Origin: Tatumella ptyseos
GTDB lineage: Bacteria > Pseudomonadota > Gammaproteobacteria > Enterobacterales > Enterobacteriaceae
DNA: 64,000 nucleotides
Reading direction: 5' to 3'
NCBI RefSeq assembly: GCF_030552895.1
Contig: NZ_CP130649.1
Location: forward strand, 2,542,001-2,606,000
The position numbers and the translations under genes were made by a program. The notes beneath the pieces are model-generated. The model saw nothing but the letters and a program-made list of their open reading frames with translations. It did not search any database and had not been told where the DNA came from. This document shows positions 56,233 to 64,000 of the stretch, piece by piece; the first letter of the stretch is position 1, and every line of letters starts with the position of its first letter.

Positions 56233-57118
56233 CGAACAGTTTGGGAATTTCGCGCAAAGCCCATGATTTTGCCTCGCCCATGCTATCTCGCCGCCAAGCC
56301 ATAATCACATCGATATCTCGCTGATAGGTATCGGAAATCACTTTTAAACGCCCTTCTCGTAGATCTTCTTCAATCATCGGATAAGGTAAAGTTCCTACAC
56401 CTAAGCCTGCTACGATAGCGCGATATTTATTCTCGAGGTTACTCACTGTTAACCGGCTCTGACGATCGAGTACCTGCACAGTTATTGTCGGGCGTTTACG
56501 TGCCGAATCCGCTACAGCAATACCTCGGTACTTGAGGCGCACTGACTCTGCATCAGGATCAGGCTCGTTAAGAATAGGATGATCAGCACTCGCTACATAC
56601 AGACTTTTCATACTGTAAAGTTTACGGCTATTAATTTCGGTTGAGGTACGAAAATGGAGTGTTGGGGCGATTACAATATCAGCCCGACCCTCTTCCAAGC
56701 TTTCCCACGCCCCCGCTAATACCTCGGTCAGCAAATTCAGTTGAGTGTGACTCTTTTCCTCAAGCTTATTCACTAGAGGATAAAGATATTCACAGCTCAC
56801 GAGCGCTTCACAAACGATAGTAAGTTGCGGCTCCCAGCCTCTGGCCAGTGCTTCAGCATCCCCTGCCAATTTATCTGCAGCATCCAGTAGAAATCGCCCT
56901 CTTTCAAGGAGCAAGCGACCTACATTAGTAAATTTCGTTCGGTGCCCTGAGCGGTCAAACAGCACGACATCAAGCTCGTCTTCCAGTTTTTGCATGGTAT
57001 AGCTTAGTGCCGAGGGAACTTTGCCTAGTTCCTCGGCCGCCGCGGCAAAGCTCCCGCGGCGCTCTATCGCATCCATCACGCGTAAAGCATCTAAGGTTAA
57101 TGCGCGCTCTTTAGGCAT
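56210..57118 (-). CDS. yhaJ: LysR-family regulator YhaJ
   Basis: The 302-residue protein (E. coli YhaJ 298) has the LysR helix-turn-helix at the start (ALRVMDAIERRGSFAAAAEELGKVPSALSYTMQKLE, residues 8-43) and a periplasmic-binding-like ligand domain. E. coli YhaJ senses nitroaromatic compounds such as 2,4-DNT and, in pathogens, controls virulence genes; its natural ligand is not certain. LAGAWESLEEGRADIVIAP (about 138) is well conserved. The gene begins 4 bp after dolP, a neighbour it does not have in E. coli, so it may be transcribed from the dolP side. Confidence 0.93.
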   Translation of the reverse strand: MPKERALTLDALRVMDAIERRGSFAAAAEELGKVPSALSYTMQKLEDELDVVLFDRSGHRTKFTNVGRLLLERGRFLLDAADKLAGDAEALARGWEPQLTIVCEALVSCEYLYPLVNKLEEKSHTQLNLLTEVLAGAWESLEEGRADIVIAPTLHFRTSTEINSRKLYSMKSLYVASADHPILNEPDPDAESVRLKYRGIAVADSARKRPTITVQVLDRQSRLTVSNLENKYRAIVAGLGVGTLPYPMIEEDLREGRLKVISDTYQRDIDVIMAWRRDSMGEAKSWALREIPKLFAKKFPLS

Positions 57119-57122
57119 AAGA

Positions 57123-57695
57123 TCACTTTAAGAACGTGTAGACGGTAGTGACGTGTTTAACACCATTCACGCGGCTAGCCAGATCAGCTGCGGCTTGACC
57201 TTCCGCTGTAGTGACTAAGCCCATTAGAAAGACTTCACCATTCTCTGTCGTCACTTTGATGCTTGAAGATTTCACTTGGTCACTTGCCAGCAACTGCGAA
57301 CGAATTTTAGTCGTGATCCACGTATCGGAAGAAGAGGTTCCTAAGCTAACGTTATTGCCGATACGAATTTCATTATAGACCTCTACCGTGCCATCAGTTT
57401 TTGCCGCAATATCTCGGGCCGTATCCGCTAAGGCTTGTGTTGGGGCTTGACCAGTTAATAGGACTTTTCCTTGATACGCCGTCTCATTAATATGGGTCGT
57501 GGTTTTAATTTCTTTATTAGTCGCAAGGGCATTGGCTACACGTAGCTCTAAAGTTCCATCGTCGACCTGAGTACCTACGGTGCGCGCATCAGTGGCTGAC
57601 TTGGTAGCAACGCCTGCTGAGCCAATGAGTACTGCAGCACAGCCTTGTAGCGCGAATGTACTGCACAGTACGACAGCCAAAAAGGGGAATCTCAT
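57123..57695 (-). CDS. dolP: Outer-membrane lipoprotein DolP (YraP), dual BON domain
   Basis: DolP is a sigma-E-controlled lipoprotein that goes to anionic phospholipids and division sites and supports outer-membrane integrity. The 190-residue protein (E. coli 191) has a lipobox LQGC with Cys19 followed by Ala, so it should be sorted to the outer membrane. Two BON domains lie at about 46-113 (DDGTLELRVANALATNKEI; AYQGKVLLTGQAP) and 124-190 (DTWITTKIRSQLLASD; ENGEVFLMGLVT). It lies 11 bp downstream of diaA in the same orientation. Confidence 0.96.
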   Translation of the reverse strand: MRFPFLAVVLCSTFALQGCAAVLIGSAGVATKSATDARTVGTQVDDGTLELRVANALATNKEIKTTTHINETAYQGKVLLTGQAPTQALADTARDIAAKTDGTVEVYNEIRIGNNVSLGTSSSDTWITTKIRSQLLASDQVKSSSIKVTTENGEVFLMGLVTTAEGQAAADLASRVNGVKHVTTVYTFLK

Positions 57696-57706
57696 TCAAC
57701 TTCTCC

Positions 57707-58297
57707 TTAACCTTCCTGATGAGGAAATAGTGAGTTATCAATTAACTCACTTAAACAATTAACAGTTAGCATATGCATTTCTTGGATACGGGCATTGCGG
57801 TGCGACGGTATCCTAATTTCAACATCTTGAGGTCCTAGCAATCCCGCTAATACCCCACCATCAAAGCCCGTTAATGCCACGATAGTCATATCACGCGTGA
57901 CCGCAGCTTCTACAGCTTTCACAATATCAGGACTATTTCCGCGCGTAGAGATAGCTAATAAGATATCTCCTGTTTGACCCAGTGCACGCACTTGCTTAGC
58001 ATAAATTTCATCGTGCTGCCGCTCATTCCCAATCGCCGTCAACATAATATTGTCTGCACTTAAACAAAATGCAGGTAGGCTTGGTCGTTCATTCTCAAAT
58101 TGATTGATCATCGTAGCGGTAAAGTGCTGAGCATTGGCGGCGGAAGCGCCATTACCGCAACTCAATACTTTATTGCCATTGAGTAGACACTGAACAATCA
58201 CCATAGTTGCACGTGAAATAGCGTCGGGTAGCGCCTCGGCCGCGGCAATTTGTGTTTGTATACTTTCAGTAAAACACGCTTTGATTCTATCCTGCAC
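57707..58297 (-). CDS. diaA: DnaA initiator-associating protein DiaA
   Basis: DiaA is a tetrameric SIS-domain protein that helps several DnaA molecules assemble at oriC. The 196-residue protein equals E. coli DiaA in length and opens [20 protein letters not shown]. The SIS fold has [16 protein letters not shown] (about 42), [20 protein letters not shown] (about 111-130) and [18 protein letters not shown]. The start codon is GTG at 58297 with an AGGTGA site. It sits between yraN and dolP as in E. coli. Confidence 0.96.
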   Translation of the reverse strand: MQDRIKACFTESIQTQIAAAEALPDAISRATMVIVQCLLNGNKVLSCGNGASAANAQHFTATMINQFENERPSLPAFCLSADNIMLTAIGNERQHDEIYAKQVRALGQTGDILLAISTRGNSPDIVKAVEAAVTRDMTIVALTGFDGGVLAGLLGPQDVEIRIPSHRNARIQEMHMLTVNCLSELIDNSLFPHQEG

Positions 58298-58320
58298 TGC
58301 ATCACCTAACTTTGTTGATC

Positions 58321-58707
58321 TTAGTAAAACGCGTTTTTGATCCAGTTTACGCGAGAGCCTGTCACCGCAACGACATCAAACCGGCAATTTGCGGTCGATA
58401 AACACATATTATGGTTAGCTAACCAATAAGCCGCCGCTGTCTTAATTTTCTGTTGTTTACGCCACGTTATCGTCGCGACCGCATCACCGTAAAGGTCATT
58501 TTTACGATAACGGACTTCAACAAAAACATAAGTTTGCTCGTCTAACATAATCAGATCAAGCTCGCCTTGTCGATATAAGATATTACTGGAAATCCAGCGT
58601 AATCCTGCTTGGCGTAAGTAGCGGCAGGCGAGTTTTTCCATTTGCTCGCCTCGCTGACGTCGAGTTAATTGACGGGAACAATCTCCCCGTGAGTATATTG
58701 GTTCCAT
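58321..58707 (-). CDS. yraN: YraN, UPF0102 endonuclease-like protein
   Basis: The 128-residue protein (E. coli 131) is a UPF0102 member with a restriction-endonuclease-like fold. The presumed catalytic set is [26 protein letters not shown] (residues 43-68), containing the E...D...ExK-type acidic residues, followed by [14 protein letters not shown] and [10 protein letters not shown]. Relatives are Holliday-junction-resolvase-like, but the function is unproven. It overlaps the 3' end of lpoA by 43 bp, and AGGA lies 7 nt before its ATG. Confidence 0.93.
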   Translation of the reverse strand: MEPIYSRGDCSRQLTRRQRGEQMEKLACRYLRQAGLRWISSNILYRQGELDLIMLDEQTYVFVEVRYRKNDLYGDAVATITWRKQQKIKTAAAYWLANHNMCLSTANCRFDVVAVTGSRVNWIKNAFY

Positions 58708-60692
58708 GATAACGTCCTGTTAATCACGCAATTTTGTGTGGCTTTCAGCAGACCAGTATTCCCTTGAAGTTGGTAACCGGGTTGCTGACGCAACGGAGTA
58801 AAATGATTGGCCAACGTCCAAGCATCAACACCCATCGCGTAAAGACGAGTCAGGGTATAGTCCTGATTGAACTGACCAGTGACCTGCTGTTTTAAGCCAG
58901 GGTTGGCCCCCGACAGCAGCGGGATATCACTAAACTGTAGCCCTTCCATTTCAAAGCGGAAATCCGGTCCAGCACCCGCTTGAGAGCTCAGTGAATTCGC
59001 GTAAAACGCCACATGGCTCTGTGAACCAATTTTCATGGTGATAAGCGGCTTGATTAAATCTAATGACGCTTGGTTCGCTACGATATAGACAGAATCGACG
59101 CCTCCGCTATCGGCCACAGGCTGAGCGCTTGGCGCATCAAAGGTCATACCTGCGACAGTCACGGCACCGCTATCTGAACTTGGCGCAGCCGTCACCGGTG
59201 TTCCAGATAAGGAAATACCAGCATTACTATTAATTTGGCTTCTTAAGTCACTTTCAGAACCGATGGTTTGACGTAAAACGGTAGTTCCCCCTAAAGCTTG
59301 CCACTGGCGAGTAAAGGCTGTCGCGACACGATCGCCCAAAGAATTGCTTGGCAATAATAGCACTGGGGAGCGTTTTCCTTGAGCCCACATGTGTTCTGCA
59401 GCGTCGCGCGCTTCGTTCTCTGGCGACAATGCGAAGTAACAAACGTTAGGATGGTTTTGTAAATCAGTCGGTTCGTTTAAGGCCAGAATGTTCAGGGATG
59501 TTTGAGTCGTCACGGCTTTCGCAACATCCTCTTTTAATAATGGCCCGACAACTAAGGTCGCTCCCTCTTGCTGGGCTTGCTGCAAAAGTTGATCAATGGG
59601 ATGTCCATTGGTGTCGTAAACTTTTATCTGTGCAGCAGTATTAGCTGACGCCGTGCCTGGAACAGCTGCCGTTTGGTTCGACGCATCAGCTGTCGTGCTA
59701 GAGGTATCCGCTGCTGGCGTGGCTACGGCTGAAGGGCTAACCGCTGCATCACTGGTCGCCGACGCTGTGGTTTGTGGCGCGCGGATCACGGTATTCGCGT
59801 CAGGGGTTGCGGGTGAGCTCGACGCTAAATGACCATTACGGGCATCTTCAAAACCTTGTTCTATCGCTTTCGAGAAGACTGCACCGGGCCCCGATAACGG
59901 CAATAGGAGCGCTATCGTATTGGTGGAGGCAACAGAAAGATTCATCACCTGTGCCAAGCCAGCAGGTAATGTTTTAGAGGCTGGATTATCGGGATAACGC
60001 GTCTGCCAGTCTTGTACTGCATGTTTCAGATTATCCTGATCACCGCGATTTTGATAATAAACCCCTAATAGATCTAACCAACCCTGCAGAATATTTTCAT
60101 TCGCATTAATGGTGATATTACCCACTTGATCTTGAGGGATAGTCACCAAGGTCTGCCAGGTGGCATCGAGGTTTTTTTGCTGAGCGCTGCCAGCGAGATG
60201 AGGTTGTAAAGCGATATAGGCCCGTAGGACGTCGATAGGGGCTTCACCCTGCGCGCTATCAATCATTAGCTGATAATAACGCTGACGCTGCGTATCGTTT
60301 AACCCTGGTACTGATAAGGCACTCAGTTGCTGAGCCGCTTCACGGAATTGTTTCTGTTTTATCGCATATTGCGCGGCTAAAAAATGGCGCTCAACCTGTT
60401 GGTCCGCGGTGAGCTGGCTCGGCAGTTGTTGCAGTTGCTGCCCCGCTTGTGCCACCTTACCCTCGTCAAGTAACGCGCGTATTGCGAGTAATTGCCAGTG
60501 ACTCCTGCTATCATCTTGGCTTTGCTGCATCTGTTGCAGATAATAAGCAGAACCTTGATTCGCAGTGGGTTGGAGAGTAGCCGATGGCGTCTGATTTTCT
60601 TGATTGACACCACAGGCGGCCAAAATAAATCCGGCCAACACAACAGGAACAAAACGCCCTGCGTTACGACGATTCACAAATGAAGAAAGCAT
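58665..60692 (-). CDS. lpoA: Penicillin-binding protein activator LpoA
   Basis: LpoA is an outer-membrane lipoprotein that reaches through the periplasm to activate PBP1a. The 675-residue protein (E. coli 678) has a lipobox LAAC (Cys27), an N-terminal helical TPR-like domain (about 30-250) and a C-terminal domain of periplasmic-binding fold (about 255-675). Inside the latter is a low-complexity insert rich in Ala, Thr, Ser and Asp (about 285-355), expected for the family. Conserved parts are TIALLLPLSGPGAVFSKAIEQGFEDA (residues 259-284) and GATLVVGPLLKEDVAKAV. Divergent from rsmI. Confidence 0.96.
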   Translation of the reverse strand: MLSSFVNRRNAGRFVPVVLAGFILAACGVNQENQTPSATLQPTANQGSAYYLQQMQQSQDDSRSHWQLLAIRALLDEGKVAQAGQQLQQLPSQLTADQQVERHFLAAQYAIKQKQFREAAQQLSALSVPGLNDTQRQRYYQLMIDSAQGEAPIDVLRAYIALQPHLAGSAQQKNLDATWQTLVTIPQDQVGNITINANENILQGWLDLLGVYYQNRGDQDNLKHAVQDWQTRYPDNPASKTLPAGLAQVMNLSVASTNTIALLLPLSGPGAVFSKAIEQGFEDARNGHLASSSPATPDANTVIRAPQTTASATSDAAVSPSAVATPAADTSSTTADASNQTAAVPGTASANTAAQIKVYDTNGHPIDQLLQQAQQEGATLVVGPLLKEDVAKAVTTQTSLNILALNEPTDLQNHPNVCYFALSPENEARDAAEHMWAQGKRSPVLLLPSNSLGDRVATAFTRQWQALGGTTVLRQTIGSESDLRSQINSNAGISLSGTPVTAAPSSDSGAVTVAGMTFDAPSAQPVADSGGVDSVYIVANQASLDLIKPLITMKIGSQSHVAFYANSLSSQAGAGPDFRFEMEGLQFSDIPLLSGANPGLKQQVTGQFNQDYTLTRLYAMGVDAWTLANHFTPLRQQPGYQLQGNTGLLKATQNCVINRTLSWNQYTHGEIVPVN

Positions 60693-60753
60693 AGAGTACC
60701 CATTATGTTTTTCTCAGAACGCCCTATAGTAAAGCGGCAATTCGGATGAAACA

Positions 60754-61620
60754 ATGAAACAACACGATCAGTCAGAGATTTCTGTAGGAACATTATATAT
60801 CGTTCCCACCCCTATTGGTAACTTAGCCGACATTACCCAACGCGCGCTGACCGTCTTAGAAAAGGTCGATCTGGTTGCAGCAGAAGATACACGTCATACC
60901 GGCCTACTCCTACAACATTTCGCCATCAATGCGCGCTTATTCTCATTACATGATCACAATGAACAGCAAAAAGCAGATGTTTTAATAAGTAAATTACAAC
61001 AAGGGGAAAGTATAGCCTTGGTTTCCGATGCAGGAACCCCTTTAATCAATGATCCCGGCTACCACCTCGTCACCCGTTGCCGTCAAGCGGGGCTAAAAGT
61101 TGTCCCCCTTCCAGGTGCCTGTGCTGCCATTACCGCCTTAAGTGCGTCTGGACTGCCCTCTGATCGTTTTTGTTACGAAGGATTTCTTCCTGCCAAAAGT
61201 AAAGGTCGCCGCGATGCGCTAAGGGCCTTACTGGAGGAACCTCGCACCTTAATATTTTACGAATCGACCCACCGCTTGCTTGATTGCTTGACAGACATGG
61301 TCAGCGAACTTGGCGAACATCGTCATGTAGTGCTTGCCCGGGAAATTACCAAGACCTGGGAGTCTATCCACGGCGCGCCAGTCGGTGAGCTATTGGCGTG
61401 GGTGCAGGCCGATGAAAATCGTCGTAAAGGCGAAATGGTGTTGATTGTTGCAGGCTTTGAAAGGCAAGAGGAAGAACTCCCTGCAGAAGCCTTACGTACC
61501 CTAGCATTATTGCAGGCCGAATTGCCCCTCAAGAAAGCCGCAGCCTTGGCGGCTGAAATCCATGGCGTGAAGAAAAATGCGTTATATAAGCATGGATTAG
61601 CGCAGCAGCAGGCCAATTAA
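60754..61620 (+). CDS. rsmI: 16S rRNA 2'-O-ribose C1402 methyltransferase RsmI
   Basis: RsmI adds the ribose methyl group at C1402 in the decoding centre of 16S rRNA. The 288-residue protein (E. coli 286) is of the tetrapyrrole-methylase fold: [21 protein letters not shown] (residues 12-32), [15 protein letters not shown] (about 48), [18 protein letters not shown] (about 89-106) and [20 protein letters not shown] (about 117). It is divergent from lpoA, as in E. coli, and followed 50 bp later by rnpB. Confidence 0.97.
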   Translation: MKQHDQSEISVGTLYIVPTPIGNLADITQRALTVLEKVDLVAAEDTRHTGLLLQHFAINARLFSLHDHNEQQKADVLISKLQQGESIALVSDAGTPLINDPGYHLVTRCRQAGLKVVPLPGACAAITALSASGLPSDRFCYEGFLPAKSKGRRDALRALLEEPRTLIFYESTHRLLDCLTDMVSELGEHRHVVLAREITKTWESIHGAPVGELLAWVQADENRRKGEMVLIVAGFERQEEELPAEALRTLALLQAELPLKKAAALAAEIHGVKKNALYKHGLAQQQAN

Positions 61621-61633
61621 ACGATAGAAAAAC

Positions 61634-61662
61634 GTGACAATGGCGGTAATTTCCCCTATCAT
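61634..61662 (+). promoter_or_regulatory. Sigma-70 promoter of rnpB
   Basis: GTGACA (61634-61639) and TATCAT (61657-61662) are 17 bp apart, and the first base of RNase P RNA at 61671 lies 9 bp after the -10 box. A GC-rich discriminator (CCGCCGCC) between -10 and start suggests stringent control. Confidence 0.8.
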
Positions 61663-61670
61663 CCGCCGCC

Positions 61671-62043
<373 letters not shown>

Positions 62044-62051
62044 TTTTAAAG

Positions 62052-62084
62052 AAGAGGTTACTGCATGCAGTAACCTCTTTTTTT
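62052..62084. terminator. Terminator shared by rnpB and nimT
   Basis: A perfect 28-nt palindrome (62052-62079, stem AAGAGGTTACTGCA and its complement) is followed by T residues to 62084. The T run touches the stop region of nimT at 62083; on the minus strand CTTTAAAAAGG follows, so it may act both ways. Confidence 0.9.
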
Positions 62085-63261
62085 ATTCTTCCATCAGCCG
62101 ATTTTTACCGGCAAGTAAGCCCATTACCATCATCACAACAGCTAATATCAAACAGAAAAGTAACGGTAAATGCCAGCTTCCGCTCTGTTGATGCAATGTC
62201 CCCATCGCAGCGGGTCCGACTGCCGCGAGTAAATAGCCCACGGCCTGTGCCATCCCCGAAAGCGCCACCGCTTGATGAGCCGAACGGCTACGAAGGCCAA
62301 TCAGCGATAGGCCGAGAATCATCGCTGCACCCGAGCCTATTCCAGCAAAGCTTACCCACACTATTGCCCAGCTTGGCATCCCCCATAATCCCATAAGACT
62401 CACTCCCCACAGGCTTGCCATCGCCATGGCTAACCAACGTTGATCGCGATAACGCGCAATCACGGTACCAATAACTAAGCCAGGAAGTGCCGTCGCGAGT
62501 TGTAGCAGTCCATGTAAGCTACCCGCCTCGGTGGCCGAAAAGCCACTGTCCACCAGAAGTGCGGGTAACCAACTGACTAATACGTAATAAATTAGCGAGT
62601 TCAACCCTAGATAGAGCGTAATTTGCCAAGCTAATGAAGAGCGCCAGATCCGTGCATTACTGCTCATCGCCGGGCGCGATAATCCGGTAACCGCCCTCCC
62701 CTTAAGCTGTTGTGCCCAGGCTATCAGGGCAATCAAGGGAAAAATCAGTAAGCTTAAGGAGGCCTGCGCCCAACCAAGATGCGTGGCAAGCGGTACCACC
62801 AGCACAGAGGCTAACGCGGCGCTGATGCCCATCGTTAACGAATAAGCCCCAGTCATTTTGGGCAGGATACTGACGAAATCGCGCTTTAATAAACTTGGTA
62901 GGATCACATTGCCTACCGCTATACCCGCACCGATGATCACCGTACCAAGATACAGGAAGGTGACCGTCCCCAGCGCACGCAGCACGACCCCGAGACAAAT
63001 GGCGACTAAGGCCACGGCAACACTGCGTTCTAATCCAAGGTAACGGGTCAAATAAGGCACCAGCGGCGAGAGTAAAGCAAAAGCCAGTAACGGTAAGGTA
63101 GTAAGCAGCCCTACCTGCATCGTATCTAAATCTAATGTTTGGCCAAGCGTCGCTAATAGTGGGGCGAGTCCGGTAAAAGGCGCTCTAAGCGTTGTCGCAA
63201 CCAATAAAATGCCAATAATTAACGATTTTTTTGAGTGATGAGTCATTGCAGGCGACGCCAT
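62083..63261 (-). CDS. nimT: 2-nitroimidazole exporter NimT (CynX-type MFS)
   Basis: The 392-residue protein (E. coli NimT/YeaN 393) has 12 helices of the cyanate-permease-like MFS branch. Strong E. coli-like blocks are LLTTLPLLAFALLSPL (about 52), GTVIIGAGIAVGNVILPSLLKRDF (residues 105-128), TGAYSLTMGISAALAS and LHGLLQLATALPGL (about 249). In E. coli NimT exports 2-nitroimidazole and is controlled by NimR. No good ribosome site is visible for ATG 63261; ATG 63246 is an alternative. It is divergent from the nimR gene, 87 bp apart. Confidence 0.9.
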   Translation of the reverse strand: MASPAMTHHSKKSLIIGILLVATTLRAPFTGLAPLLATLGQTLDLDTMQVGLLTTLPLLAFALLSPLVPYLTRYLGLERSVAVALVAICLGVVLRALGTVTFLYLGTVIIGAGIAVGNVILPSLLKRDFVSILPKMTGAYSLTMGISAALASVLVVPLATHLGWAQASLSLLIFPLIALIAWAQQLKGRAVTGLSRPAMSSNARIWRSSLAWQITLYLGLNSLIYYVLVSWLPALLVDSGFSATEAGSLHGLLQLATALPGLVIGTVIARYRDQRWLAMAMASLWGVSLMGLWGMPSWAIVWVSFAGIGSGAAMILGLSLIGLRSRSAHQAVALSGMAQAVGYLLAAVGPAAMGTLHQQSGSWHLPLLFCLILAVVMMVMGLLAGKNRLMEE

Positions 63262-63348
63262 AGGAGAATCTCTTTTGTTGATAAGCCCGTAGCATACCCC
63301 CTCTTCAGCAGGGTTAAATCAAGCTATAATGACAATTTATCGCTAAAA

Positions 63349-64000
63349 ATGGACAATATGCATATTCCCACTATTCCACAGGGCTTCGATCCGGATCGTC
63401 ATCTCGATAAGGTGGGAGTTTTTCGGGTTAAAGCCAGTGAATCTTTCCATGAACTTGCCTTTCATCAGCATCGTAAAGGCCAATTAATTCTGCCCTTGCA
63501 AGGTACGATTACCTGCCAAGTTGAAGATGGCATCTGGATGGCGCCGACTGGGCAAGCTATCTGGATTCCGAGCCATGTTATCCATAGCAATAAAGTCTCA
63601 CAACACGCGGAGTTTTGTTTCGTCTTTATTGAACCGCACAGTGCCGAGATGCCCAAGGAATGCTGCACGTTACGTATTTCCGCTCTCGTCAGAGAACTTA
63701 TTTTTCGCTTAGCGTCTCTTCCTCTAAGCCAGTATCACTCCTCGAAGACGCAGCGTGTGATTGCGGTTCTGCTCGACCTGCTGGTTGAACAGCCAATAGG
63801 TAAGTTACAGCTACCGATGTCGAATCATCCTAAAATCCGTTTGTTGGTTGAGGCAATCCAGCAGCCCGGCCAAGCGAAGCACCCTGCAGCCTATTGGGCA
63901 AAAAAGTTGGCATTGTGTGAGAGAAGCTTAGCGCGGCTAATGATTAACGAAACAGGATTGAGCTTTCGTCCATGGCGACAACAGTTACAGCTCATTATTG
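63349..64000 (+). CDS. nimR: AraC-family regulator NimR, C-terminus cut by window edge
   Basis: 217 codons are visible before the window ends; E. coli NimR (YeaM) has 273 residues. The N-terminal cupin sensor has FHELAFHQHRKGQLILPLQG (about 29-48), WIPSHVIHSNKV and FIEPHSAEMPKECCTLRIS. The first helix-turn-helix of the DNA-binding part is WAKKLALCERSLARLMINET (about 184-203), then GLSFRPWRQQLQL; the second helix-turn-helix lies beyond the edge. ATG 63349 or ATG 63358 may start it, and TATAAT at 63325-63330 is a likely -10. E. coli NimR represses nimR-nimT. Confidence 0.9.
   Translation, partial: MDNMHIPTIPQGFDPDRHLDKVGVFRVKASESFHELAFHQHRKGQLILPLQGTITCQVEDGIWMAPTGQAIWIPSHVIHSNKVSQHAEFCFVFIEPHSAEMPKECCTLRISALVRELIFRLASLPLSQYHSSKTQRVIAVLLDLLVEQPIGKLQLPMSNHPKIRLLVEAIQQPGQAKHPAAYWAKKLALCERSLARLMINETGLSFRPWRQQLQLII

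Noticed and set aside
58900..59850. Low-complexity Ala/Thr/Ser region in lpoA as a repeat or insertion
   Set aside because: LpoA proteins normally have such a variable insert in the C-terminal domain; no direct repeats or frame change are seen.

Overview
This window is chromosomal DNA from a gammaproteobacterium of the order Enterobacterales. Nearly every gene has an obvious Escherichia coli counterpart of almost the same length, and the left third keeps the E. coli gene order around the thr operon in reversed orientation (mog-talB-yaaA-thrCBA-thrL-yjtD-arcA-creA-rob-gpmB-yjjX-trpR-slt-ettA-nadR-radA-serB-ytjB). Base composition looks moderate, near or a little under 50% GC by eye. The pattern of missing neighbours (no yaaJ, creBCD, prfC-to-lplA block or yqjC) fits a compacted relative such as a member of the Erwiniaceae. 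That placement is inference and the species is not identified.

Layout. 1-793: cut-off MHS-family transporter. 880-8500: mog, talB, yaaA and the threonine operon, with its leader peptide and attenuator intact. 8.6-13.8 kb: yjtD, arcA (with an FNR site), creA, rob, gpmB, yjjX, trpR (with its operator). 13.8-25.1 kb: slt, ettA, a small unknown lipoprotein, the serB-radA-nadR operon, ytjB, holD-rimI-yjjG and rsmC. 25.2-35.1 kb: a more accessory stretch with a YbaK-like deacylase, an SHS-like transporter, an RcnB-like lipoprotein, a GABA-catabolic set (permease, aminotransferase, MocR regulator, succinate-semialdehyde dehydrogenase) and a YcaD-like transporter. 35.2-41.3 kb: complete glycine betaine system betT / betIBA. 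41.4-44.5 kb: iron uptake (fiu, ybiX) behind a Fur-like site. 44.6-51.0 kb: ddlA, a MASE1-GGDEF cyclase, an e(P4)-type phosphatase, rlmG and a ClC transporter with CBS domains. 51.1-56.2 kb: Mn-sensing yybP-ykoY riboswitch plus alx, sstT, yqjA-mzrA, yqjDEK. 56.2-62.1 kb: the lpoA-yraN-diaA-dolP-yhaJ run, rsmI and rnpB. 62.1-64.0 kb: nimT and a truncated nimR.

Functional themes are amino-acid biosynthesis with classical attenuation and repression, redox control (ArcA), osmoprotection (choline to betaine), GABA use as a carbon and nitrogen source, ferric-catecholate uptake, cell-envelope maintenance and rRNA/tRNA modification.

I found no phage, insertion sequence, CRISPR array, tRNA gene or clearly new multi-gene system. 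The most unusual points are a probable one-base frame break in a poly-A tract at the start of fiu, a c-di-GMP cyclase lacking its inhibitory site, a GABA pathway built from PuuE-like and Sad-like isozymes, and several perfect inverted repeats in leader regions.
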